Assembly: GCA_947258715.1 (NCBI GenBank)
Contig: CAMYJH010000003.1
Location: 16,059-80,058, forward strand
DNA from: an uncultured Gammaproteobacteria bacterium
GTDB lineage: Bacteria > Pseudomonadota > Gammaproteobacteria > HK1
DNA length: 64,000 nt
Direction of reading: 5' to 3'
The notes under the pieces are model-generated. The model made no database searches and was not told the DNA's origin. It saw only the letters and a list, made by a program, of their open reading frames with translations. Position numbers and translations under genes: made by a program. Positions 56,920-64,000 of this stretch are shown piece by piece (the first letter of the stretch is position 1; the number at the start of each line of letters is the position of its first letter).

Positions 56920-59685
56920 ATGGACAAGAGCTACGACCCAACGAAGATAGAAGGGTACTGGTACCGGGTTTGGGAAAAGCAGGGATATTTCGCTCCTTCG
57001 GGCAGCGGCGAAGCCTACTGCATCATGATCCCACCACCCAACGTCACCGGCACCCTGCACATGGGTCATGCGTTTCAGGATACCATCATGGATGCGCTCG
57101 CCCGATTTCACCGAATGCAGGGGCGCAATACGCTGTGGCAGCCCGGCTGTGACCACGCCGGGATTGCAACCCAGATGGTGGTCGAACGCCAGCTCAACGC
57201 CGAGGGCTTAACACGGCAGGACATCGGCCGCGAAAAATTCGTCGAGCGCATCTGGCAGTGGAGAGAGGTGTCCGGGGGCGCAATCGCCCAGCAGTTGCGG
57301 CGCATGGGCGCTTCCGTCGACTGGCCCCACGAACGATTCACCATGGACGAGGGCCTTTCCGCTGCGGTGCGCGAGACCTTCGTGCGGCTCTACGAGGAAG
57401 GCCTTATTTACCGGGGCAAGCGACTGGTCAACTGGGACCCGGTACTGCACACCGCGGTTTCGGATCTGGAGGTCGTTTCCGAAGAAGAGGACGGCCACCT
57501 ATGGCACATCCGCTACCCGCTGGTTGGTGGCAAGGAACATCTCATCGTGGCGACCACGCGGCCCGAGACCATGCTTGGAGATACGGCAGTGGCGGTGAAT
57601 CCGGGCGACAAACGTTACTCCAGGTTTATCGGCGCGCAGGTTGAATTACCGCTCACGGAACGAAAGATACCCGTCATCACGGACGAATACGTCGATCCGG
57701 ACTTCGGAACCGGGTGCCTCAAAATCACCCCGGCCCACGACTTTAACGACTATGCGGTCGGAGAAAGACACCGCCTGGAGTGCCTAAATATTTTCACGCC
57801 CGACGCCAAGCTCAACGAGAATGCGCCGGAGCGCTATCGCGGCATGGACCGGTTTGCCGCCCGGGAACGCATCGTTGCCGACTTAGAGGCGCGCGGACTG
57901 CTGCAAAAGGTTGAGCCGCACCGGATGATGGTTCCGCGGGGCGATCGTTCCCACTCGGTGATCGAGCCTTATCTCACCGACCAGTGGTTCGTGAAGGCGG
58001 GCCCGCTGGCCAAGCCCTCCATAGAGGCAGTCGAAAAAGGCGACATCCGCTTCGTGCCGGAACACTGGACCAAAACCTACTACGAATGGATGCGCAATAT
58101 CGAGGATTGGTGCATTAGCCGTCAGATCTGGTGGGGCCATCGCATACCGGCTTGGTACGACGAAAACGGGAATGTTTTCGTCGCTCGCAGCGAACAGGAG
58201 GTACGGGATAAATACGCGCTCGGGTCAAACGTTGTCTTGCGCCAGGACGAGGACGTGCTGGATACATGGTACTCGTCGGCGCTTTGGCCTTTCTCTACCC
58301 TCGGCTGGCCGGAGCAGACCGATCGCCTCACGGCCTTCTATCCCACCAGCGTTCTGGTCACCGGCTTTGACATCATTTTTTTCTGGGTCGCACGAATGAT
58401 CATGTTCGGCCTAAAGTTCATGGGGGACGTTCCATTTCACGAGGTCTACATCCACGGGTTGGTGCGCGATGCTGACGGCAATAAGATGTCGAAGTCAAAG
58501 GGGAATATCCTCGACCCTTTGGATTTGACGGACGGCATCGGACTGGACGAGCTCATCGCCAAGCGCACCACCGGCCTGATGCAGCCGCAGCTGGCGCCGA
58601 AAATTATCGCCTCGACACGGAGACAGTTTCCGGACGGCATACCGGCCTACGGCACCGATGCTCTGCGCTTTACATTCTGCTCGCTGGCGACACAGGGACG
58701 CGACATCCGCTTCGATCTCGGCCGCATAGAGGGTTACCGCAATTTCTGCAACAAACTTTGGAACGCGGCCCGGTTCGTGGTGATGAACACCGAGGGCAAG
58801 GACTGCGGTCAGAACGGCGGTGACGTCAGCCTGAGCGTCACCGATCGCTGGATTCGATCGCTGCTCCAACGCAGCGAGATCCGCGCCGTGGAAGGGATTG
58901 CACAGTATCGATTCGACCTCACCGCCCAGACGATTTATGAGTTCACCTGGAACGAATACTGCGACTGGTATCTAGAACTGTCCAAGCCCGCCCTGCTTGA
59001 CGCGAATGACGACGACCCCGGATTACGGGGCACCCGCCGCACGCTGGTTGAAGTTCTGGAGGCACTTTTGCGACTTGCTCACCCGCTGATCCCGTTCATT
59101 ACCGAGGCAATTTGGCAGCGCATCGCACCGTTGGCGGGTCGCAAAGGCGACAGCGTCATGACCCAGCCATATCCGCTTCCTGACCAGAGTCAGATTGACA
59201 CGGACGCCGAGTCGGAAATGGCGTGGCTCAAAGGCTTCATTCTCGGCCTGCGCAAGGTCCGCGGCGAGATGGATATTCCCCCGAGCACCCGTGTTCCGGT
59301 TTTGCTCCAGAATCCGTCAAATCGGGACTTGGACCGCGTCACCCGACACCAGGCGGTGCTGAAGAGTCTTGCCCGCATCGATTCCATTGAGGCGCTGACC
59401 GATGGCGAGCAGGCGCCGGAGTCTGCAATCACGCTGCTCGGCAGCATGAAGCTACTTATTCCGCTGCAAGGTCTTATAGACAAGGAAGCGGAAACCGCGC
59501 GACTGAATCGAGAGATCCAAAAACTGAGCAAGGATCTTGACCGCTCGGAGACCAAACTCAAAAATCCGAGATTTGTCGAACGCGCGCCCACCGAGGTGGT
59601 GCAAAAGGAGCAGACGCGGGTGCAGGAGTTTGAAGCCGCCATCGAAAAGCTCAAACAGCAGCTTGAAACCCTGGCGCGGATTTGA
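56920..59685 (+). CDS. valS: Valyl-tRNA synthetase
   Basis: Class I synthetase of 921 residues charging tRNA-Val. It carries [16 protein letters not shown] (HIGH-type, near 35-50), an editing domain (about 190-330), [15 protein letters not shown] (near 524-538), the anticodon-binding helical domain and a C-terminal coiled coil (about 845-921, [19 protein letters not shown]). The ATG at 56920 is preceded by a GGAG six to nine bases upstream. Confidence 0.98.
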   Translation: MDKSYDPTKIEGYWYRVWEKQGYFAPSGSGEAYCIMIPPPNVTGTLHMGHAFQDTIMDALARFHRMQGRNTLWQPGCDHAGIATQMVVERQLNAEGLTRQDIGREKFVERIWQWREVSGGAIAQQLRRMGASVDWPHERFTMDEGLSAAVRETFVRLYEEGLIYRGKRLVNWDPVLHTAVSDLEVVSEEEDGHLWHIRYPLVGGKEHLIVATTRPETMLGDTAVAVNPGDKRYSRFIGAQVELPLTERKIPVITDEYVDPDFGTGCLKITPAHDFNDYAVGERHRLECLNIFTPDAKLNENAPERYRGMDRFAARERIVADLEARGLLQKVEPHRMMVPRGDRSHSVIEPYLTDQWFVKAGPLAKPSIEAVEKGDIRFVPEHWTKTYYEWMRNIEDWCISRQIWWGHRIPAWYDENGNVFVARSEQEVRDKYALGSNVVLRQDEDVLDTWYSSALWPFSTLGWPEQTDRLTAFYPTSVLVTGFDIIFFWVARMIMFGLKFMGDVPFHEVYIHGLVRDADGNKMSKSKGNILDPLDLTDGIGLDELIAKRTTGLMQPQLAPKIIASTRRQFPDGIPAYGTDALRFTFCSLATQGRDIRFDLGRIEGYRNFCNKLWNAARFVVMNTEGKDCGQNGGDVSLSVTDRWIRSLLQRSEIRAVEGIAQYRFDLTAQTIYEFTWNEYCDWYLELSKPALLDANDDDPGLRGTRRTLVEVLEALLRLAHPLIPFITEAIWQRIAPLAGRKGDSVMTQPYPLPDQSQIDTDAESEMAWLKGFILGLRKVRGEMDIPPSTRVPVLLQNPSNRDLDRVTRHQAVLKSLARIDSIEALTDGEQAPESAITLLGSMKLLIPLQGLIDKEAETARLNREIQKLSKDLDRSETKLKNPRFVERAPTEVVQKEQTRVQEFEAAIEKLKQQLETLARI

Positions 59686-59841
59686 TCGCGTAGTTAAAGC
59701 GAAGCCTGCTGGGTCGACGTGCTTGCTCGCGATTTCTTAGGATCAAGCGGTTGCGATAGCCACAGCATGAAATTCGCGAGCAGCCATCTTTGATCCTCTG
59801 TCGCGCTCGATGCTGCCGCGACCAAGGCTCCACTTAGCTCT

Positions 59842-60276
59842 ATGCCCGCCGCCACATACCCCGACTCCCCTCGCGTCGCCATTGGCAGCGTCGTGATCCG
59901 GGACGGCGCCGTGCTTCTGGTTCGACGCGCCAAGCCGCCCAGCCAAGGACTTTGGGCCATTCCCGGGGGTAGCGTGGAGCTGGGTGAAACGCTTCAGCAG
60001 GCAGCGGAGCGCGAGCTGTTTGAGGAGACCGGCGTGCGCGCTCGAGCGGGTAAACCCTGCTACGCCTTTGACGCGGTGCACAAGGACGCGCAAGGCCGGG
60101 TGCGTTTCCACTACGTGGTGGTGGACTTGAGAGCGGAGTTCGTATCCGGCGAACCGGAAGCCGGGGACGACGTGCTGGAAGCCCGCTGGGTGCGGCCCCA
60201 TGAGCTCGAGGGCATGGCGGTGAGTGAGCGGACCCTGGACCTTTTGCGCGAGGCCGTGGATTTCGAGCTGAAATGA
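59842..60276 (+). CDS. NUDIX hydrolase, ADP-ribose pyrophosphatase-like
   Basis: A 144-residue pyrophosphohydrolase acting on nucleoside-diphosphate-linked compounds. The complete Nudix box is GGSVELGETLQQAAERELFEETGV (about 45-68), with the REx2EE core intact. Residues after it (AFDAVHKDAQGRVRFHYVVVDL) fit ADP-ribose or NADH-type substrates, but exact substrate is not readable. It lies 157 bases behind valS with its own possible promoter. Confidence 0.9.
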   Translation: MPAATYPDSPRVAIGSVVIRDGAVLLVRRAKPPSQGLWAIPGGSVELGETLQQAAERELFEETGVRARAGKPCYAFDAVHKDAQGRVRFHYVVVDLRAEFVSGEPEAGDDVLEARWVRPHELEGMAVSERTLDLLREAVDFELK

Positions 60277-60305
60277 GATTAGCAGGGGCCGTTGCAGCCT
60301 CGATA

Positions 60306-60333
60306 ATACTTGACTGATTTACTCAGTTAAGTA
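60306..60333 (+). promoter_or_regulatory. IscR-type operator with overlapping -35 box
   Basis: ACTTGACTG (60308-60316) and CAGTTAAGT (60324-60332) form an inverted repeat matching at 8 of 9 positions around a seven-base centre. The sequence resembles the type 1 IscR site of E. coli iscR. The TTGACT at 60310-60315 can serve as the -35 box; the best -10 candidate (60333-60338) is weak. It lies about 35 bases ahead of iscR, so autoregulation by cluster-loaded IscR is expected. Confidence 0.75.
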
Positions 60334-60366
60334 ACCTTGGGTGTCCAAGATCCCGGTGTCAATGCC

Positions 60367-60852
60367 ATGAAGCTCACCACCAAGGGCCGCTATGCGGTCA
60401 CCGCAATGCTGGATCTAGCCATCCACGACGCCGCCGGCCCGGTGGGTTTGGCCGACATCGCCCAGCGTCAGGGCATTTCGCTTTCCTACCTGGAGCAGCT
60501 GTTCGCTCGGCTGAGGAAACGCGGCTTGGTGCGAAGCGTTCGGGGTCCGGGGGGCGGCTATCAGCTGGGACGGGAGGCGGACAGCATCGCCGTGAGCGAC
60601 GTCATCTGGGCCGTGGACGAAATGGTGGACGCCACGCGATGCGCTGGGCGCGAAAACTGCCAGGGCGAGGAGCGCTGCCTGACCCACGATTTGTGGCACG
60701 ACTTGAGCCATCAGATCCGAGATTTCTTAAGCGGTATCGACCTGGCCGAGCTCGTGGAGCGGCGTCGCGTAAGGGAAGTGGCCGCGCGCCAGGACCGCAT
60801 GGTAGTGCCTCCCCCGGAAGCCCCTGGCAACCATCTGAGCCGGGCTGGATAA
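60367..60852 (+). CDS. iscR: Iron-sulfur cluster-responsive regulator IscR (Rrf2 family)
   Basis: Transcription factor that senses cellular Fe-S status with a 2Fe-2S cluster. From ATG 60367 it has 161 residues, beginning [18 protein letters not shown]; a GTG reading at 60337 adds ten unsupported residues. The winged helix-turn-helix covers about 1-80. The cluster ligands sit at exactly the E. coli positions, Cys92, Cys98, Cys104, with His107 ([16 protein letters not shown]). A matching operator lies just upstream. The only downstream Fe-S gene is iscA. Confidence 0.95.
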   Translation: MKLTTKGRYAVTAMLDLAIHDAAGPVGLADIAQRQGISLSYLEQLFARLRKRGLVRSVRGPGGGYQLGREADSIAVSDVIWAVDEMVDATRCAGRENCQGEERCLTHDLWHDLSHQIRDFLSGIDLAELVERRRVREVAARQDRMVVPPPEAPGNHLSRAG

Positions 60853-60930
60853 GGATTGAATTCAGCGCCCATAAATCCCATCTTTAGCTAAATCAATCCC
60901 GATCGCGAATCCACGCAGCTTGGCTTCAGA

Positions 60931-61272
60931 ATGAGTGAAAAAGATCGCAACGAAATTGTCCTCAGCGACGCCGCCGCCGAGCGCGTTCGCCGCTTTGTAG
61001 AAGGCACCAAGGGCGCCATCGGCATGCGCCTGGGGGTGAAGAAAACCGGATGCTCGGGAATGGCCTATGTGGTCGATCTGGCGCGAGACGTGGGCAACGG
61101 CGACAGCGTATTCGAAAGCAACGGAGTCAAGGTGATCGTTGACGAAAAGAGCTGGCCCTACGTCAAAGGGACCCGGATTGACTTCACCAGCGACGGTCTG
61201 AACGAGTCGTTTTACTACGACAATCCCAACGTCAAGGCGCTGTGTGGCTGCGGGGAAAGCTTCGGCATCTGA
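60931..61272 (+). CDS. iscA: A-type iron-sulfur carrier, IscA/SufA family
   Basis: Carries iron or Fe-S clusters to apoproteins. The 113 residues have all three conserved cysteines, in KKTGCSGMAY (near 41) and LCGCGESF (near 106-108), and the family end ESFGI. SufA, ErpA and IscA are hard to separate by motif; the close link to iscR (78 bases) favours IscA or SufA. It has iscR but no iscS, iscU, hscBA or fdx beside it. Confidence 0.9.
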   Translation: MSEKDRNEIVLSDAAAERVRRFVEGTKGAIGMRLGVKKTGCSGMAYVVDLARDVGNGDSVFESNGVKVIVDEKSWPYVKGTRIDFTSDGLNESFYYDNPNVKALCGCGESFGI

Positions 61273-61585
61273 TGCGCCTAATGAGCGGTCAGAGCGCCCT
61301 CGCGGCGCCTAAAATCGGGCCCTTAAGCGCTTTTTGGACACCTACTCGAGCCTAATTTCATATGGCGCAATGGCGCCATTGATCCTATGATCCCCTAGAA
61401 CTTTTTCAGCCTGCCTCCGCCTTGCTGCACGGACCGTCCCCTGTAATCAGTAGGAAACTCCGCTTGCGAGAGAGGAGCGGTCGGATTTCGATCGGATTCC
61501 GACTTTTAAGCTGCGGAACGAATTGTGTGTTTGATCGTCCCGTAGCGTGTTATCAGTCAACACACAGAACAGAGCGAAAAGAAGT
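61273..61585 (+). promoter_or_regulatory. Long leader upstream of the RRM-protein gene
   Basis: A 313-base stretch without a gene. It contains a small hairpin GCGCC/GGCGC (61294-61308) that may end the iscR-iscA transcript, a 12-base palindrome AATGGCGCCATT (61369-61380), and a hairpin GTGTT/AACAC (61548-61563) about 20 bases before the start codon. Such long leaders are common ahead of RRM and cold-shock genes, where they fold in a temperature-dependent way; that role is a guess here. Confidence 0.4.
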
Positions 61586-61858
61586 ATGAAACTTTACGTT
61601 GGCAATCTGCCTTACAGCGTCACCGAGGATGACCTCAGGCAGACGTTCTCCGAATTTGGTGAACTCGCGGAGGTGGTGGTAATCACCGATAAGTTCTCAG
61701 GACAGTCAAAGGGGTTCGGCTTCGTAGAAATGCCAAACAATTCCGAAGCGGACGCGGCGATAAAAGCCTTGAACGAATCCAACTTCAAGGGACGAAACAT
61801 CAAGGTCAATGAGGCGAGGCCTAGAGGCGATCGCCCGCAGCGCCGCCAGAGATACTGA
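61586..61858 (+). CDS. Single-RRM RNA-binding protein
   Basis: A 90-residue protein made almost entirely of one RNA recognition motif: RNP2 LYVGNL (2-7) and RNP1 KGFGFVEM (near 42-49), followed by a short Arg-rich tail (RPRGDRPQRRQRY). Proteins of this kind in bacteria act as RNA chaperones and are often cold-induced. ATG 61586 gives the correct N-terminus; the 13 codons before it are not supported. The long leader suggests post-transcriptional control. Confidence 0.93.
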   Translation: MKLYVGNLPYSVTEDDLRQTFSEFGELAEVVVITDKFSGQSKGFGFVEMPNNSEADAAIKALNESNFKGRNIKVNEARPRGDRPQRRQRY

Positions 61859-61977
61859 CGGCCCGAGCTCGAATTCCCGCCGGAGGACGGGCGCGCGGAC
61901 CCGTTGGGTGGTCACGCGTGCGCTCTCCGGCGGCTCGATTTCTAAGCCGAGGTCCAGCGACCGCTTCGAGGCTGACC

Positions 61978-62364
61978 ATGTCTGCACCTGCTCGCCCCCA
62001 ATCCCCAACCTGGGTCCATAACCTTTACGACCAGTCCCAGGGAATTCAACGCACTCTCTCAGAGGGAATCACGACCCGCATCTTCCCCGGCGACCAGGCA
62101 ATGTTGTCGCTAGTCCGCATCGAGCCGCATTCGCAAGGTCAGGTCCATAGCCATCCCCAGGAGCAGTGGGGGCTGCTGCTTGAAGGGGAGTGTATTCGCA
62201 TCCAGGGGGGTGAAGAGATAGCGATGAAGCCCGGAGACTTCTGGCGCACCCCGGGCGGCGTTCCCCACGGCATTCGCACCGCAGATTCCGCGGCCCTCGT
62301 GCTCGACATATTCGCCCCGCCCCGGGAGGAGTACCGGAAGTCCGGCACGGGCTTCGGGACCTGA
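61978..62364 (+). CDS. Cupin-domain protein
   Basis: A 128-residue single-domain beta-barrel with the cupin motifs VHSHPQEQWGLLLEGE (metal-binding histidines and glutamate/glutamine, about 58-73) and PGDFWRTPGGVPHGIRT (about 88-104). ATG 61978 avoids an unlikely basic N-terminus of the longer reading from 61918. No substrate or partner can be inferred. Cupins serve as small-molecule binders, isomerases or dioxygenases. Confidence 0.87.
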   Translation: MSAPARPQSPTWVHNLYDQSQGIQRTLSEGITTRIFPGDQAMLSLVRIEPHSQGQVHSHPQEQWGLLLEGECIRIQGGEEIAMKPGDFWRTPGGVPHGIRTADSAALVLDIFAPPREEYRKSGTGFGT

Positions 62365-62535
62365 AGCGTGCTCCCCGGCTCCCGTGGACAAGGGGACCGG
62401 GGCGAACGCCCGCTCCGGTCGCCCGTCGCCCAGACCTGCTTGGAGTCGAGAATACGGCGGCCCTTGGAGGCGTTGCGGCGCTAACTTCTTATTCGGAAAC
62501 GACTCCGGATTTCACATGCGCCGAATATCTAGCCA

Positions 62536-62979
62536 GTGAACGACATCGACCTCAAAAATAAACTTAACTTCAGCACCTGGATCACCGACGTCATACGTTA
62601 TAACGACCTCGACCCCAACGGCCACGTTAATAACGTAGCCGTGTGCACGTTTTTCGAGGATGGCCGGGTACTGTTTCGCGACCGCCATTTCAGGGGTCAG
62701 GTGAAAAACGTGCTCACCGGCTTCGTTCTGGCGCGCTACGTCATCGAGTATCACCGGCCACTGGAATTCCCTGGAAGCATCGACGTCGGCACCACGATTA
62801 CTCGCATCGGTCGGTCCTCCTACACCTTCGGCCAAGGGGTCTTTAGGGGAGCTGAATGCATTGCCACAGCGGAGGCGGTTCAGGTACGCATCGACCCGGA
62901 GAGCGGGCGCTCGTTGCCGTTGAGCGATGAGTTCAAAGCGATGCTCGAGGCTGCCGCTTCCCCCGCGGCGAGAAAGTGA
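62536..62979 (+). CDS. Acyl-CoA thioesterase, 4HBT/YbgC hot-dog fold
   Basis: A 147-residue hot-dog protein, GTG start. The segment VIRYNDLDPNGHVNNVAVCTFFEDGR (about 18-43) carries the aspartate/asparagine pair typical of 4HBT thioesterases, and VIEYHRPLEFPGSIDVGTTI the second strand. The likely reaction is hydrolysis of acyl-CoA or a related thioester; the natural substrate is not known. It lies directly ahead of speB without an obvious functional link. Confidence 0.87.
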   Translation: MNDIDLKNKLNFSTWITDVIRYNDLDPNGHVNNVAVCTFFEDGRVLFRDRHFRGQVKNVLTGFVLARYVIEYHRPLEFPGSIDVGTTITRIGRSSYTFGQGVFRGAECIATAEAVQVRIDPESGRSLPLSDEFKAMLEAAASPAARK

Positions 62980-63015
62980 TCAAAATCCGAGCGTTTGGGC
63001 AAAGCTGAAAGACCC

Positions 63016-63990
63016 ATGGTGGACGAATTTAAGCACTATTCGGGTGATATTGACCGCGCCCTTCACGGCGGGGTGCGCGGCCATTCCGACGAACCCATGT
63101 ACTCCGGAGCGCTTAGCTTGCTCAGGCGCCGGTACAGCCGCGACTTGGACGATGACGAAGTGGACGTGGTCGTTACCGGCGCGCCTTTTGACCTTGCCAC
63201 ATCCAATCGCCCCGGTGCCCGCTTTGGGCCGGCCGGCATCCGCGCGGCGTCTTCGAACCTGGCGTGGGAGGAGAAACGCTGGCCCTGGGATTTCGCCGTA
63301 TTCGACCACCTTGGGGTGATCGACTATGGCGACCTCTACTTCGACTACGGCGAACCCGAAACCTTCGTCCGCGAGATACAGGCTCACGCGTCTAAGGTAC
63401 TCGCCGCGGGCAAGACCATGCTAACTCTCGGCGGCGATCATTTTCTTGCGCTGCCGCTGATAAGGGAGCACGCGAAAAAGTTCGGGCCGCTGTGCCTGCT
63501 CCAATTCGACGCCCACACCGATACTGCCAGCTACGGTACCCAGGTTGATCATGGCACGATGTTTTTTCACGCTGTCGAAGAAGGGATAGTCGATCCCGAC
63601 CGCTCTGTGCAGGTGGGAATACGCACCGCCTACGAGCGGGAAAACCACCGCTTTACGGTACTGGACGCGGCCTGGGTCAATGAACACGGCGCGCAAGCCG
63701 CGCTGAAAGAAATACTTCGGCTGCTGGGCGATCAGCCCACCTATCTCAGCTTCGACATTGACGCTTTGGACCCCGCCTACGCACCAGGAACCGGCACGCC
63801 GGTATGTGGCGGCTTGAGCACCGACTGTGCGCTGAAAATCCTGCGCGGACTCGGCGCCGTTAATCTGGTCGGCATGGACCTGGCCGAAGTGGCCCCGCCC
63901 TATGATCACGCGGAAATTACTTCGCTGGCGGCGGCCACCTTGGCGCTCGAGTTTCTTTGCGTCCTCGCTTCGAAACGCGTCGCCAAGTAA
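63016..63990 (+). CDS. speB: Agmatinase (ureohydrolase)
   Basis: Manganese enzyme splitting agmatine to putrescine and urea. All metal motifs are present: GGDH (near 144), DAHTD (near 168), and DIDALDPAYAPGTGTP (near 247), with HGTMFFHA following the second. From ATG 63016 it has 324 residues; a TTG at 62995 is an alternative. Family separation from guanidinobutyrase and similar enzymes rests on overall likeness to SpeB (YGTQVDHGTMFF). The stop TAA is ten bases before the window edge. Confidence 0.9.
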   Translation: MVDEFKHYSGDIDRALHGGVRGHSDEPMYSGALSLLRRRYSRDLDDDEVDVVVTGAPFDLATSNRPGARFGPAGIRAASSNLAWEEKRWPWDFAVFDHLGVIDYGDLYFDYGEPETFVREIQAHASKVLAAGKTMLTLGGDHFLALPLIREHAKKFGPLCLLQFDAHTDTASYGTQVDHGTMFFHAVEEGIVDPDRSVQVGIRTAYERENHRFTVLDAAWVNEHGAQAALKEILRLLGDQPTYLSFDIDALDPAYAPGTGTPVCGGLSTDCALKILRGLGAVNLVGMDLAEVAPPYDHAEITSLAAATLALEFLCVLASKRVAK

Positions 63991-64000
63991 CGCACCGACT

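Overview
The window is a stretch of ordinary chromosome from a GC-rich gammaproteobacterium. The evidence is a set of gammaproteobacterial gene orders: tRNA-Tyr/Gly/Thr-tuf, dprA-smg-topA, def-fmt-rsmB, ntrYX-trkAH, dapF-DUF484-xerC-hslVU-ubiE-ubiJ-ubiB, yibN-secB-gpsA next to envC-ctpA-yibQ, metG divergent from apbC, and lptG-lptF divergent from pepA-holC-valS. The mix (NtrYX, class 1B PyrD, topoisomerase I without zinc fingers) suggests a Chromatiales-like or deep-branching lineage rather than an enteric one; that placement is inference. No insertion sequence, prophage, integron, CRISPR array or rRNA operon was seen.

Layout. 1-1226: 5' part of a tuf gene behind three tRNA genes with a good promoter, all on the minus strand; the tuf N-terminus with its GTP-binding P-loop is missing. 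1312-8768: minus-strand genes lysM-dprA-smg-topA-purE-tsaC-hemF. 9008-18967: plus-strand run def-fmt-rsmB-DUF4390-ntrY-ntrX-trkA-trkH (translation start, rRNA methylation, two-component control, potassium uptake). 19035-29478: a looser region with a TPR protein, pyrD and trmL diverging from overlapping start codons, an XRE regulator, rlmL, an MFS transporter, a large ACP/acyl-AMP-ligase/acyltransferase protein, an unassigned stretch and gpsA. 29567-34503: secB and a membrane rhodanese, divergent from envC-ctpA-yibQ. 34405-42882: one long minus-strand operon from dapF to ubiB (lysine/peptidoglycan precursor, chromosome dimer resolution, HslUV protease, ubiquinone synthesis). 43114-45412: DUF4124 protein and a PP2C/FHA pair. 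45689-53899: nth, rnfB, metG, apbC, dcd, RDD protein, lptG-lptF. 54381-63990: pepA-holC-valS, NUDIX, iscR-iscA with a clear IscR-type operator, an RRM protein with a long leader, cupin, thioesterase and agmatinase.

Most of the window is housekeeping. I found no convincing unknown multi-gene system. Points worth a second look are the tuf gene without a P-loop and with odd codon use, the ACP-FAAL-PlsC protein, the NtrX-like regulator with a non-canonical AAA+ core, the pyrD/trmL start-codon overlap, the two-gene iscR-iscA unit, the PP2C/double-FHA pair, and the unassigned stretch at 27908-28449.
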